From: Campylobacter sp. RM16192
GTDB lineage: Bacteria > Campylobacterota > Campylobacteria > Campylobacterales > Campylobacteraceae
DNA length: 64,000 nt
Assembly: GCF_004803855.2 (NCBI RefSeq)
Contig: NZ_CP012552.1
Location: forward strand, 1,302,001 to 1,366,000
Direction of reading: 5' to 3'
The position numbers were made by a program, and so were the translations under genes. Positions 9,927 to 19,840 of this stretch are shown one piece after another (the stretch's first letter is position 1; every line of letters starts with the position of its first letter). A model generated the notes under the pieces. It searched no databases. It saw nothing but the letters and a program-made list of their open reading frames with translations, and was not told where the DNA came from.

Positions 9927-10445
9927 ATGGATATATCAAAAATCAAAGCAGGCTCAAACCCTGATAAGATCAATGCCGTTATCGAGATCCCTTACGGCTC
10001 AAACATAAAATATGAAATTTGCAAAGACAGCGGCGCGGTTTTCGTCGATCGCGTGCTTTATTCGGCGATGTTTTACCCTGCAAACTACGGTTTCGTGCCA
10101 AATACCTTAGCAGAAGATGGCGATCCTGCCGATATCTTGGTGCTTAACGAGTATCCTTTGCAAGCGGGCAGCGTCATCCCTTGCCGTCTGATCGGAGTTC
10201 TTGTGATGGAAGATGAAGCAGGCATGGACGAAAAACTTCTTGCAGTGCCGGTTAGCAAGATAGATCCAAGATATGACGCTATAAAAAGCTACAAAGATCT
10301 TCCAGAAGCCACACTAAATAAGATAAGAAATTTCTTTGAGACCTACAAAATGCTTGAGCCAAACAAATGGGTGAAAGTAAAAGAGTTTAAGTGTGCCGAT
10401 ACGGCAAAAGAAATTTTAGATAAAGCCATAAAAAGCTATAAATAA
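9927..10445 (+). CDS. ppa: Inorganic pyrophosphatase (family I)
   Basis: 172 aa family I soluble pyrophosphatase, which hydrolyses PPi to drive biosynthetic reactions. Recognisable motifs are the IEIPYGSNIKYE strand, the FYPANYGFVPNT segment, and the signature EDGDPADILVL with the metal-binding Asp residues; length and motif order are typical. It has its own promoter and is followed by a strong terminator hairpin at 10449-10470. Its position near adk and aspS matches C. jejuni. Confidence 0.97.
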   Translation: MDISKIKAGSNPDKINAVIEIPYGSNIKYEICKDSGAVFVDRVLYSAMFYPANYGFVPNTLAEDGDPADILVLNEYPLQAGSVIPCRLIGVLVMEDEAGMDEKLLAVPVSKIDPRYDAIKSYKDLPEATLNKIRNFFETYKMLEPNKWVKVKEFKCADTAKEILDKAIKSYK

Positions 10446-10448
10446 TAT

Positions 10449-10470
10449 AAGCCCCCTAAATTTGGGGCTT
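10449..10470 (+). terminator. Terminator or attenuator after ppa
   Basis: AAGCCCC (10449-10455) pairs with GGGGCTT (10464-10470) around an 8-base AT-rich loop. The stem is GC-rich but only a short TTTC follows; the next small gene begins 13 bases later, so read-through is possible. Confidence 0.7.
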
Positions 10471-10483
10471 TCAAAGGTAAAAT

Positions 10484-10687
10484 TTGAAACAACTACTACT
10501 TATACTAACCGCTTGCGCCTTATTACTTGGCGCTTCTCAAGAAAGAGGCGTCATAGATATGCACGGAGGCAAAACGCAAAAATATGGCGGATTTTCAAAG
10601 AAATTTGAGGACTCAAATTCTAACAGATTTGGCAAATTTAAAGAGCAATCCAAATCTTACAAACAAGATAAATATCCGTCAAAATAA
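10484..10687 (+). CDS. Small secreted or periplasmic protein of unknown function
   Basis: 67 aa. The TTG start has AAAGGTAA at ideal spacing (10473-10480). Residues 1-18 form a signal peptide (LLLILTACALLLGA). The mature part is short, hydrophilic and Lys/Ser/Gly-rich, without Cys or a recognisable domain. The ALLLGAS cleavage site has no Cys, so it is not a lipoprotein. It lies just after the ppa terminator and may depend on read-through. Its last 50 bases overlap the 3' end of a convergent gene. I do not recognise a function. Confidence 0.6.
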   Translation: MKQLLLILTACALLLGASQERGVIDMHGGKTQKYGGFSKKFEDSNSNRFGKFKEQSKSYKQDKYPSK

Positions 10688-10904
10688 GCAATCCAAACGC
10701 GAGATCGTTTTTGCTAAAGAAATTTATCATGCCTTTTATATTATCAGGATCACTTAGATAAATTATATATAGAATCGATAGCCAAAATATCACTCGTGCC
10801 GCACCTGCTACGCCACTCGGCTCAGTTTGAATCGATGGTCTAAACATAGAGATAAAAGCGGTAAAAAACATAATTATAAGAGCAAGGATAAATAGCTTTT
10901 TCAT
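10638..10904 (-). CDS. Small integral membrane protein, unknown
   Basis: 88 aa with three predicted hydrophobic segments: about 3-18, 38-51 and 67-85. There is one positively charged N-terminus (MKK) and no known motif. It overlaps the end of the convergent small secreted protein by 50 bases. A perfect TATAAT (10911-10916) stands only six bases before the ATG and no Shine-Dalgarno is present, so transcription could start at or very near the ATG, giving a leaderless message. The function is unknown. The hydrophobicity pattern and a clean start argue that the gene is real. Confidence 0.55.
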   Translation of the reverse strand: MKKLFILALIIMFFTAFISMFRPSIQTEPSGVAGAARVIFWLSILYIIYLSDPDNIKGMINFFSKNDLAFGLLILTDIYLVCKIWIAL

Positions 10905-10910
10905 GGATTT

Positions 10911-10916
10911 ATTATA
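10911..10916 (-). promoter_or_regulatory. -10 box directly before the small membrane protein
   Basis: Minus-strand TATAAT six bases upstream of ATG at 10902-10904. A start site about seven bases downstream of the box would coincide with the start codon. Confidence 0.5.
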
Positions 10917-10984
10917 ACGAGTTATTTTATAAGCGCTGATAAAGATAAAAAGCGCTAATTGATTTGCATTTAAATTTCAAAAAG

Positions 10985-12859
10985 CTACTTAATGCCCTTT
11001 TTAAGCTTTCGTATCAAAAATCTAGCAGAATGAAGCGCGTCAAAAAGGCTCTTTTCTATGCATAACGGTCGATCAAACACAAGATCACAGATAAGCTCAG
11101 CCCCAAGCACAGCCGTGCATAGTCCGCGCGAGCCGTGAGCCGTATTTATATAGACGTTTGGGATATATCTGGCGTTTAAATTTTCGCTTTTATTTTTCGT
11201 CCAAAGAAGAGCTTTGTAGCTATCCTTATAAAATTCCTCATCATAAAGCCTTCCGATGATCGGAAATCTATCGCCACTATAGCTTCTATAACCAACTTTT
11301 GAGCCTAAAATTTTAGGCTTCTTACCCTGCAAAAACTCACCTATATCGGCTAAATTTTTCTCATCGTCACTGCTTCTAGACTCATCAAGTTTTAAATTTC
11401 TATCATAAGTTGCACCGACAACTTGCACGCCATCAACCTCAGGGCAGACATAGCCTTTAGCGCTAAAAGCCAAATTTGTCTTTACGGACTCTTTTATGTG
11501 CGTGACCTGCCCGCGAACCGAGCTAAGTTGCATGTCAAAATTTGAGAAAAACTCCATACTATCGCTGCCAAGAGCTAGGATCAGCATATCGCTAATGATG
11601 GCTTTTCCGTTTTTAAATTTCGCCGAAATTTTACCATCAGGCAAAACCTCATAGCTCTCAAACTCATATCCAAGCAAGATATCAGCGCACTTACTTGCCG
11701 TCTTGCACATCTTTCGCGGTCTAGCCTTGGCACCTTCTTTTATAAAGGCACTAGGATAAGGAGCGCTATTTAAATTTATATCAAAAACTCCGTTTTCATC
11801 GTCAAATTTAAGCCACTCTTCTAGCCTTGCTAAAAGCTTTTCATCGTGCGCATAGTCTATGCAACCGTTAAATTCGCACTCTTCCTTGCGCATAGTCTTT
11901 TTATAAAACCTAACCGCTTGCAAAAACGCATTCATGTGCATTCTGCCAAGCTCCACTTCAGGCTTTGTAATAAGAGGCATCAAAATTCCGCAGTGATTAC
12001 CAGAGCCGTTTGTGGCGATATCTTCGCATTTTTCAGCTACAGTAACTTTTAAGCCAAGCTCAGCCAGCCTATAGGCGCTCACACATCCCGCCACTCCGCC
12101 ACCTATGATAAGTGCGCTCTTTGGAGTTTTGTCGCTACTTTGGATATCAAATCTATTAAACCATGGATTTTTAACGTTATGACTCGCAGTTTCAAGAGTA
12201 GCGCTTATCATCTCGCGCTTTTTGCCAAAGCCTTTTTGCAAGCTTACTTTAAAGCCATTTTTAGCAAGTGCATTTTGCACCGCTTTAGTGCTAGAGTAGG
12301 TTCGTAAAATAGCTCCAGCTTTGCTTAAATTTGCAACCTCTTTAAAGACCTCATCGCTCCACATATCGGAATTCTTGCTAGGTGCAAATCCGTCCATAAA
12401 CCAGATATCAGCTCTAAAATCAAGCTCGGGCAAAATTTGATCGATCTTGCCAAAGCAAAGATCAAGCGTGATACGTGAATTTTTAAAATTTAGTCGGTGA
12501 AATCCTTGTATAAGCGGCGGGTAGCTTTTTATAAGCTCATTTGAAAGCTCTTTAAAGACACCTAAATTTTGATAAATTCTAACAAGATCTTCCTTGCTAA
12601 TAGGATTTGCCTCGATGCTAACATAATGCAAAAATTTGCTTGAGTCTTTAAATTTGTTTAGTGTTGTTAAAAAATTTAGCCCCGCTCCAAAGCCGGCTTC
12701 AGCGATGATAAACCGATCTTGCCTCTCCCAAATTTCATCAATTGCACTTGCAAACACATACTCGCTCTCGCCGGCAGGATTATCGGCACTAAAGTATATA
12801 TCTCCAAAATCCTCGCTATAAGCAACTCCGTCTTTAAAGGAAATTTGAGCGGTTTTCAT
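10985..12859 (-). CDS. mnmC: Bifunctional tRNA mnm5s2U biosynthesis protein MnmC
   Basis: 624 aa two-domain enzyme that finishes the 5-methylaminomethyl-2-thiouridine modification at wobble U34. The N-terminal part (about 1-235) is the SAM-dependent methyltransferase MnmD, with glycine loop EAGFGAGLNF at 54-63 and MDGFAPSKN at 155-163. The C-terminal part (about 248-610) is the FAD oxidoreductase that removes the carboxymethyl group, with the dinucleotide motif GGGVAG at 253-258 and GYRSYSGDRFPIIG near the end. Both domains are intact. The start overlaps the amiC stop by 4 bases. It is the last gene of a long minus-strand run. Confidence 0.93.
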   Translation of the reverse strand: MKTAQISFKDGVAYSEDFGDIYFSADNPAGESEYVFASAIDEIWERQDRFIIAEAGFGAGLNFLTTLNKFKDSSKFLHYVSIEANPISKEDLVRIYQNLGVFKELSNELIKSYPPLIQGFHRLNFKNSRITLDLCFGKIDQILPELDFRADIWFMDGFAPSKNSDMWSDEVFKEVANLSKAGAILRTYSSTKAVQNALAKNGFKVSLQKGFGKKREMISATLETASHNVKNPWFNRFDIQSSDKTPKSALIIGGGVAGCVSAYRLAELGLKVTVAEKCEDIATNGSGNHCGILMPLITKPEVELGRMHMNAFLQAVRFYKKTMRKEECEFNGCIDYAHDEKLLARLEEWLKFDDENGVFDINLNSAPYPSAFIKEGAKARPRKMCKTASKCADILLGYEFESYEVLPDGKISAKFKNGKAIISDMLILALGSDSMEFFSNFDMQLSSVRGQVTHIKESVKTNLAFSAKGYVCPEVDGVQVVGATYDRNLKLDESRSSDDEKNLADIGEFLQGKKPKILGSKVGYRSYSGDRFPIIGRLYDEEFYKDSYKALLWTKNKSENLNARYIPNVYINTAHGSRGLCTAVLGAELICDLVFDRPLCIEKSLFDALHSARFLIRKLKKGIK

Positions 12860-14343
12860 TGCTGATTTGCAAAATAGACATCAACGCCGTCAGCGATACC
12901 TTTAGCGATCGCATCTTGGTAATTTGATTTGCCTATGAGTTTGCCCTCATCAGGATGCGAGATATACCCAACCTCAAGCAAAACAGCGGGCATAAGCGCA
13001 CCCACTAGAACCCAAAACGGAGCCTCTCTTACTCCACCGTCAACGACCTTTGAATTTATCTTTTTGGTTCTGGCAAGAACCTCTCTTTGGATATCGATGG
13101 CAAGCTTGTTTGAGGCTATGATCTTTTCTCTGTTTAAGAAATTTAAAAAGGTCTGTTTAGAGAAAAAATTCATCTCGTCTATGTCCGATTTGTTTTCAAG
13201 CGCGGCTACGTTTTTGCTACGCTCGCTTCTTGCAGGCGAGAGGAAAAATGTCTCGATACCTTGCATAACTTCGCCTTTTTGCTTATTTGGAGCGGCATTT
13301 GCGTGTATAGATATAAAAAGATCGGCAAGTTTGTCGTTAGCAAGCTTGGTTCTACTTCTGAGGTTTATAAATTTATCTTTCGTGCGGGTATAATACACCT
13401 TATACCCGCGCTTTTTAAGCTCGTCTCCTGTCTTAAGAGATATGCTTAAGACGATATTTTTCTCTTTTAATTTGCCATTGATTGCTCCTGGATCATCGCC
13501 TCCATGCCCAGCATCAAGGACTATGATCCTGCCTGCTCTTTTAATCTTGGTTTTAGTAGCCTTTTTAGATAAATCATTATTTTGCTTTTTATCATGCTTG
13601 TCTTTAAGTTCAGTTTTTTGCTGATTTTTTGAATTTGATGCTAAATTTTCAAATTCTACTTTATCAAGCGCGAAAAATATAGAATTTTGATTTATTTTGA
13701 AATTTATTTTTTGCTCTTTTTTATGGGAAAATACGACCCTGATAGTGTTTTTATCGAATTGACTTACTTTGAGATCATCAGATATTATATTTTTCAAAGT
13801 TTGAGGCTTACTTATCCATGCCCTGTTTAAGTCATACACATTTCTAAAATGATTTTTTGAATTCAGTTTAAAATGTTTTACATCGCTTTCCAAAATAGGA
13901 CTACTAAATTTTATCTCCAAGCTATTTGGATGTTCGATAACTTTTAGAATTTGAATTGATTTATTTGAGTAATTTTCTTTGGCTGTTATTAATGGCTGCT
14001 TTGATCCTTTTGACTCTTTTTGTAGCTTTTTATTGCTTTTACTATCTTTTTGTGCAACTTGTACTAATGACTCCAGCTCTCTTTCATATGGATTAGAGCC
14101 TAATCCCAATGCTTTTGAGCTTTGAATCAGTCTTTTTAATATCTCAACTCTAATTTTATCATCATTATCTATGACGGATTTTATATATAATCCCTTCATG
14201 TCCTGATGGAGTTCAAGTCTAGCAGTTTTGTTTGCCTTTATAAATTTATCGTCAAAATTCTTGATCCTAGCATCAAAAGCGGAGCAAACCCCTGACGTCG
14301 CAATTAATAAAAAAAATAAAATAATCCTAACTATTTTCGCCAT
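12856..14343 (-). CDS. amiC: Periplasmic N-acetylmuramoyl-L-alanine amidase, AmiC type
   Basis: 495 aa. A signal peptide (about 1-22) is followed by a lysine-rich linker and an AMIN-like beta domain (about 125-230), which in this family targets the septum. The Amidase_3 catalytic domain runs from about 272 to 490. All zinc and catalytic residues are visible: His in DAGHGG, Glu in KEKNI, His in SIHANA and Glu in LLEVGYIS. It cleaves the amide bond between MurNAc and the stem peptide to separate daughter cells. The same gene run encodes an EnvC-like protein and FtsEX, the known activator system of such amidases. It overlaps its neighbours on both sides. Confidence 0.92.
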   Translation of the reverse strand: MAKIVRIILFFLLIATSGVCSAFDARIKNFDDKFIKANKTARLELHQDMKGLYIKSVIDNDDKIRVEILKRLIQSSKALGLGSNPYERELESLVQVAQKDSKSNKKLQKESKGSKQPLITAKENYSNKSIQILKVIEHPNSLEIKFSSPILESDVKHFKLNSKNHFRNVYDLNRAWISKPQTLKNIISDDLKVSQFDKNTIRVVFSHKKEQKINFKINQNSIFFALDKVEFENLASNSKNQQKTELKDKHDKKQNNDLSKKATKTKIKRAGRIIVLDAGHGGDDPGAINGKLKEKNIVLSISLKTGDELKKRGYKVYYTRTKDKFINLRSRTKLANDKLADLFISIHANAAPNKQKGEVMQGIETFFLSPARSERSKNVAALENKSDIDEMNFFSKQTFLNFLNREKIIASNKLAIDIQREVLARTKKINSKVVDGGVREAPFWVLVGALMPAVLLEVGYISHPDEGKLIGKSNYQDAIAKGIADGVDVYFANQQ

Positions 14344-15424
14344 GTATCAGTTTTTTAAAAAGCTCTTTTACACTAATTATCTCGTTTAGCTTATACCCAT
14401 TTGCACCAGTAAAAAATAGCCCGGTCTCTTTAACTCCTGAAAATGCGTCAAATAACCTATCGGCTATACAATAACCGACCTCTTTAGCCTCTTTTCCGCG
14501 TTGACAAGGGCTTACGCAGTTACTTATACAACTTATCTTTGGGCCAGCCTTTTTATCCACTAAGTCTAGTAAATTAGTCCTTACTCCGCGTGCAGGATAT
14601 CCGACAGGACTTTTAATAAGCTCGATATCCTCTTTTTTCGCATTCAATATCACATCCTTAAAATCCTTGCTGGCATCGCACTCGTGAGTGCCTATAAATC
14701 TCGTTCCCATCTGCACTCCGTCAGCGCCTAGTTCACAAACTCTCTTTATATCATCTTTATCCCAGATGCCGCCAGCTGCAAAAAGCGGAAAATCTCCCCA
14801 CTCTTTTATCTCATCTTTAACGGGTTTTATTAAATTTTCAAGTTGATACTCTGGATCTAGGCATTGCTCATATGTAAAGCCTTGATGTCCTCCGCTAAGA
14901 GGTCCTTCTAAAATCACAGCATCAGGGAGACGGTTATATCTCATTGTCCAACGTTTACATATTATCTTTAAAGCTTTAGCAGAAGAGACTATCGGCACTA
15001 GCGCTACGTCTTTGAAATTTTGCGTAAATTCAGGTAGGTTTGTAGGAAGTCCGGCTCCACTTATTATTATATTTATACCGTGTTCGCAGGCATCTTTTAC
15101 GGTTCTAGCGTAATCGTTGCTGGCATATAGTATATTTACTCCAAGAGGCAGATCTCCGCAAATTTTTCTAGCATTATCAATGACAGCCTTAAGACCCTCA
15201 CGTGAATAGAAATTTTCACTTCCAAGCGGTTTTGAATTTAGCTCTTTGGTTATATGTGCTCTATTTTCATAATATCCGGTACCAACGGAGCTTATTACTC
15301 CTAGTCCTCCTTCCAAGCTTACGTTGCCAGCCAGCTTGTCCCAACTTATACCAAGCCCCATTCCGCCTTGAATTATCGGGTACTTTATCTCATATTTTCC
15401 AATTTTTATCGATTTAAACTCCAT
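14327..15424 (-). CDS. NAD(P)H-dependent flavin oxidoreductase / nitronate monooxygenase family
   Basis: 365 aa FMN-binding TIM barrel of the 2-nitropropane dioxygenase/FabK-like family. Motifs are the N-terminal PIIQGGMGLGISW, the catalytic-type His in SGGHQGF, and the phosphate loop ADGVQMGTRF. A cysteine cluster near 298-308 (ISCISNCVSPC) is unusual for simple nitronate monooxygenases and could bind metal; it is shared with the epsilonproteobacterial branch as far as I recall. The physiological substrate cannot be read from sequence. It overlaps tyrS by 11 bases and amiC by 17 bases, so expression is coupled. Confidence 0.82.
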   Translation of the reverse strand: MEFKSIKIGKYEIKYPIIQGGMGLGISWDKLAGNVSLEGGLGVISSVGTGYYENRAHITKELNSKPLGSENFYSREGLKAVIDNARKICGDLPLGVNILYASNDYARTVKDACEHGINIIISGAGLPTNLPEFTQNFKDVALVPIVSSAKALKIICKRWTMRYNRLPDAVILEGPLSGGHQGFTYEQCLDPEYQLENLIKPVKDEIKEWGDFPLFAAGGIWDKDDIKRVCELGADGVQMGTRFIGTHECDASKDFKDVILNAKKEDIELIKSPVGYPARGVRTNLLDLVDKKAGPKISCISNCVSPCQRGKEAKEVGYCIADRLFDAFSGVKETGLFFTGANGYKLNEIISVKELFKKLIHGENS

Positions 15425-16628
15425 CTACTACCTTTAGTTTTGCGAATTTTCTCTTGCCTACTTGTAAAATATACTCTCCAACGCCAAGTTTTAACTGTTC
15501 ATCGGAAATTTTCTTTTGATCTATACTAACCGCATTTGCACTTATATCTCGTCTTGCTTGAGAATTTGTAGAGCTTAATTTACAATGAACCAAAGCCTCG
15601 ACTATCCAAACTGGAGCCTTAAGATTAAATTCTTCAAGCTCTGCCGGAATTTGATTTTGAGTATGAACTCGGTCAAATTCAGCCTTAGCCTCGTTGGCAA
15701 CCGATTCGCCATGATAGCGTGCCGTTATTTCTAATGCAAGAGCCTCTTTTACAGCCTTTGGATGTGCTTTGCCACTATCAACATCATCTTTTAGACTCTT
15801 TATCTCATCCACACTTTTATCACTCAAAAGCTCATAGTATCTCCACATAAGATCATCGCTAATGCTTAAAATTTTACCAAACATATCATTTGCATTATCC
15901 GTTACTCCTATATAATTACCCAAGCTTTTACTCATCTTATTTACGCCGTCAAGCCCCTCGAGAAGTGGCATCATTATAACGGCTTGCTCTTTTCCGACAT
16001 TATAAATTCTTTGCAGGGTTCTGCCCATTAAAAGGTTAAATTTCTGATCGGTTCCTCCCATCTCTATATCGCATTTCATCGCCACACTATCATAGCCTTG
16101 CAAAAGAGGATATAAAAACTCACTTATTGATATGGAGCTACCAGCCTTAAATCTCTTCTCAAAATCATCACGCTCAAGCATTCTAGCTACAGGAAAAGTA
16201 CTTGTTAATTCAACAATACCTGCCGCTCCAAGCTCGTTACACCACTTTGAGTTAAACATTATGACGGTTTTCTTAGGATCTAAAATTTTAAAAACCTGCT
16301 CTTCATAAGTTTTAGCATTTTTAGCCACAGTCTCTTTGTCAAGCTTTTTTCTAGTAGCTGATTTACCGCTTGGATCGCCTATTTGACCAGTAAAATCTCC
16401 TATTAAAAACTGCACTACAGCTCCATGCTTTTGAAGAAATGCCATTTTAGTAAGCACTACGGAGTGACCCAAGTGAAGGTCTGGCGCAGTAGGATCAAAG
16501 CCTGCTTTTACATAAAAATTTTCGCCTTTTTCATAATATCTTTTTACAAGCTCTATAACCTGCTCTTCGCCAATTATCTCTGCAACACCCTTTTTTATCT
16601 CGTCTATAATTTTTGCAATATCAGCCAC
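15414..16628 (-). CDS. tyrS: Tyrosyl-tRNA synthetase
   Basis: Class I tyrosyl-tRNA synthetase, 404 aa, charging tRNA-Tyr. The HIGH-type motif HLGHS follows FDPTAPDLH, and the KMSKS motif is intact in NKMSKSLGN. The C-terminal S4-like RNA-binding domain (about 340-404) carries the SSTNSQARRDI segment. The ATG has AAGGAG upstream. It is 16 bases downstream of spoT in the same run. Confidence 0.97.
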   Translation of the reverse strand: MADIAKIIDEIKKGVAEIIGEEQVIELVKRYYEKGENFYVKAGFDPTAPDLHLGHSVVLTKMAFLQKHGAVVQFLIGDFTGQIGDPSGKSATRKKLDKETVAKNAKTYEEQVFKILDPKKTVIMFNSKWCNELGAAGIVELTSTFPVARMLERDDFEKRFKAGSSISISEFLYPLLQGYDSVAMKCDIEMGGTDQKFNLLMGRTLQRIYNVGKEQAVIMMPLLEGLDGVNKMSKSLGNYIGVTDNANDMFGKILSISDDLMWRYYELLSDKSVDEIKSLKDDVDSGKAHPKAVKEALALEITARYHGESVANEAKAEFDRVHTQNQIPAELEEFNLKAPVWIVEALVHCKLSSTNSQARRDISANAVSIDQKKISDEQLKLGVGEYILQVGKRKFAKLKVVDGV

Positions 16629-16644
16629 TTCTTCTCCTTAAATT

Positions 16645-18828
16645 TTAATTATACGCATCATCAAGAGATACAAATTCCATTATCTTATAACGATCTCTTA
16701 GTCTATCTTTAATTTCATTCACATCCAAATTTTCATTAAGCTCTATAGTTAGATTAAATACATCCGCAGCAATATCGTTTGCTTCAGAAAGCGTTATAGT
16801 AACTAGATCCACTTGCAATCTAGCTATATATGTCAAAAACTCCGCCAAAGAACCACGGCGATTTTCAAGACTTAAGATGATCTTATATCTATGAGGGGCG
16901 TTTCTAGTCCATTTGACAAAAATCATCTCATTTTTTTCCTCAATTAGCTTCATAGCGCGCTCACAAAGCTTATGATGAACGGTTACGTGATGATCGGTTC
17001 TAAAGCCCATGATATCATCGCCTCTTTTTGGATTGCAACAGTAATCAAACTCTACACTGCTTATTTTATGGTTTGAATAGATAACTATATGATCAAATTT
17101 CTGCTTTCTAACAAGATATTTATCGGTTAGAGCAAGAGCAAACGGACGATCTTTTTTGATATATTTCTTAAGCGCATTTACTACATCTTGAAGATATACA
17201 GAGTCGTAAGCTGCCCTAAATACCCTTTTTGTCATCTTTTCGCTCTCAAGCCAGACAAGTATTCTATTAGTTGATACGCCAAAAATTCCGCTTAAAATTT
17301 CAAGTGCTACGATATTATTTATATCTTTGATTTTTTGCTTGCAAAGAGACCTTATAGTAGCCTTTGCTTTGCCGGTTTTTACACTATTAAGCCAAGAACA
17401 ACGATATTTAGGCTCATCTCCAGTTACGATATTTACTATATCTCCATTTTTTAGCTCGGTTAGAAGCGAAACTCTAATACGGTTTACGTAAGCCTCTTTA
17501 GCATGCAGTCCTATCTCGGTGTGAATCTCATAGGCATAATCGAGCGCTGTAGCACCTCTAGGGAGTGTAAATATATCCCCCTTTGGCGAATATACAGCAA
17601 TATCTTCCACATACAAACTATCTTTTGCATATTCATAAAGCTCTTCAGGATTATTTTCACCCTCATTTTGCATACCGATATCGCTTAGCCAATCAAGCTT
17701 AGGGTTTAAAAATCCTCCGCTTTTATACTTCCAATGGGCTGCAACTCCGTATTCTGCTGTTTTATGCATATCAAAGGTGCGAATTTGAACTTCAAATATG
17801 CTTTTGTTATCAAAAATCGTAGTATGTATAGTCTGATATCCATTTTGTTTAGGAAGTGCGATATAGTCCTTAAATCTTGATATAAGAGGGTTAAAATTTA
17901 TATGTAAAAGCCCGAGTGCCAAATAACAATCCTGAGGCTCTCTAACTAAAATTCTAGCCGCAAGAAGGTCTAAAACCTCCTCTATGGATATTCCTTTTCT
18001 TTGCATCTTAAGGTAGATCGAATAGTGATGTTTAACACGCTTTTGTATATCGAAGCTACTTTCATTAAAGCCGTTTTGAAGCAGAATTTGACTGATCTTT
18101 TCTATAAATGAATTTAGCTTTAGCTGAAGCTCTTGTTTATGCTCATCTACATATTTGTCTATTTTTTTATACTCTTCAGGAAGCGCATACTTAAAGCTCA
18201 TGTCCTCAAGTATATTTTTTATAGAAGAGATTCCCAATCTGTGAGCAATAGGCGCATAAACCATAAGTGTTTCTTCGGCGATTCGCTTTTGCTTTTCAGG
18301 TCTTAAGGCTTCAAGAGTTAGCATATTATGAAGTCTATCACAAAGCTTTACTACAAGCACTCGCACATCTTCAATAGAGACTAAAAGCATCTTTCTAAAT
18401 GTCATTGCAGAGGCTGCCAATCGCTCATTTGACTCAGAGCTTGCTAACTTATCCTCTCTTATAGCTACAATTTTAGTAAGCCCCTCTACAAGCTTAGCCA
18501 CCTCTTCGCCAAACTCTTCTCTAACAGTTTCAGTAGAGCAATCCGTATCTTCTACTACGTCATGCAATAGAGCAGATATTATCATACTCTCATCACCACC
18601 CATATGAGCTACGATAGAAGATACCAGTATAGGATGTATCGCGTAAGGCTCTCCACTTTTTCTAAACTGCCCGGCATGGAAAGTTATGCAACAAGAAATA
18701 GCCTTTTCTATGTTTGGCGTAATATTACAAAGAGAGACTAAAATCTCTCTAGCACTGGATACATCCTTGCAAACAACTATATCGTCAATTAGTTGTTCTA
18801 AAAAAATTCCGTTATTTTGTTGCTTCAA
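16645..18828 (-). CDS. spoT: Bifunctional (p)ppGpp synthetase/hydrolase SpoT (Rsh)
   Basis: 727 aa long RelA/SpoT homolog; probably the only long Rsh enzyme, as is usual in Campylobacter. The HD hydrolase domain retains His51 and the His89-Asp90 pair ([10 protein letters not shown]). The synthetase domain is at about 225-340 ([21 protein letters not shown]). TGS (about 395-460) and a C-terminal ACT domain (about 650-720) sense the ribosome and regulate. Both catalytic halves look active, so it should make and degrade the alarmone. The start is TTG, in a 17-base overlap with rpoZ, so omega and SpoT are co-translated. Confidence 0.95.
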   Translation of the reverse strand: MKQQNNGIFLEQLIDDIVVCKDVSSAREILVSLCNITPNIEKAISCCITFHAGQFRKSGEPYAIHPILVSSIVAHMGGDESMIISALLHDVVEDTDCSTETVREEFGEEVAKLVEGLTKIVAIREDKLASSESNERLAASAMTFRKMLLVSIEDVRVLVVKLCDRLHNMLTLEALRPEKQKRIAEETLMVYAPIAHRLGISSIKNILEDMSFKYALPEEYKKIDKYVDEHKQELQLKLNSFIEKISQILLQNGFNESSFDIQKRVKHHYSIYLKMQRKGISIEEVLDLLAARILVREPQDCYLALGLLHINFNPLISRFKDYIALPKQNGYQTIHTTIFDNKSIFEVQIRTFDMHKTAEYGVAAHWKYKSGGFLNPKLDWLSDIGMQNEGENNPEELYEYAKDSLYVEDIAVYSPKGDIFTLPRGATALDYAYEIHTEIGLHAKEAYVNRIRVSLLTELKNGDIVNIVTGDEPKYRCSWLNSVKTGKAKATIRSLCKQKIKDINNIVALEILSGIFGVSTNRILVWLESEKMTKRVFRAAYDSVYLQDVVNALKKYIKKDRPFALALTDKYLVRKQKFDHIVIYSNHKISSVEFDYCCNPKRGDDIMGFRTDHHVTVHHKLCERAMKLIEEKNEMIFVKWTRNAPHRYKIILSLENRRGSLAEFLTYIARLQVDLVTITLSEANDIAADVFNLTIELNENLDVNEIKDRLRDRYKIMEFVSLDDAYN

Positions 18829-19030
18829 CGATAGCCTCTAGACTGATCTTTCCTTCAGCGATTTCGCAAAGTGCAATATCTGCAAATTTCATCTTGCTTG
18901 TATCGATATCAAGCAGACTTTTAGCCCCGGCAGCCAAAGCCTCGGCACGTTTTGCAACTACCAAAGATAGCTTATACCTATCGTCTCCAACTGTTTTTAA
19001 TGCTTTTGCTGCTACCTCTTCTATTCTCAT
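18812..19030 (-). CDS. rpoZ: RNA polymerase omega subunit
   Basis: 72 aa RpoZ. It begins [11 protein letters not shown], has the conserved [15 protein letters not shown] helix and the segment [17 protein letters not shown]. Omega assists assembly of beta-prime and is part of the ppGpp response in other bacteria. Here it directly precedes and overlaps spoT, a common arrangement. AAGGAG lies before the ATG and pyrH ends 19 bases upstream. Confidence 0.95.
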   Translation of the reverse strand: MRIEEVAAKALKTVGDDRYKLSLVVAKRAEALAAGAKSLLDIDTSKMKFADIALCEIAEGKISLEAIVEATK

Positions 19031-19049
19031 TATTTCTCCTTGATTGTAT

Positions 19050-19778
<729 letters not shown>

Positions 19779-19791
19779 TTAAAATTTAAGC

Positions 19792-19797
19792 ATTTTA
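19792..19797 (-). promoter_or_regulatory. Possible -10 box upstream of pyrH
   Basis: Minus-strand TAAAAT preceded by a T-rich stretch and GC, 22 bases before the pyrH ATG in the 71-base gap after the envC-like gene. The match is good but not perfect. Confidence 0.4.
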
Positions 19798-19840
19798 GCA
19801 AAAAAGTGTTTAAATTCTGCTAATCTTTTATCTCAAATAT

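Noticed and set aside
10932-10956. Two AGCGCT copies as a terminator after mnmC
   Set aside because: Each copy is itself a palindrome and the pairing is only 6 bp, with no U-tract on the minus strand.
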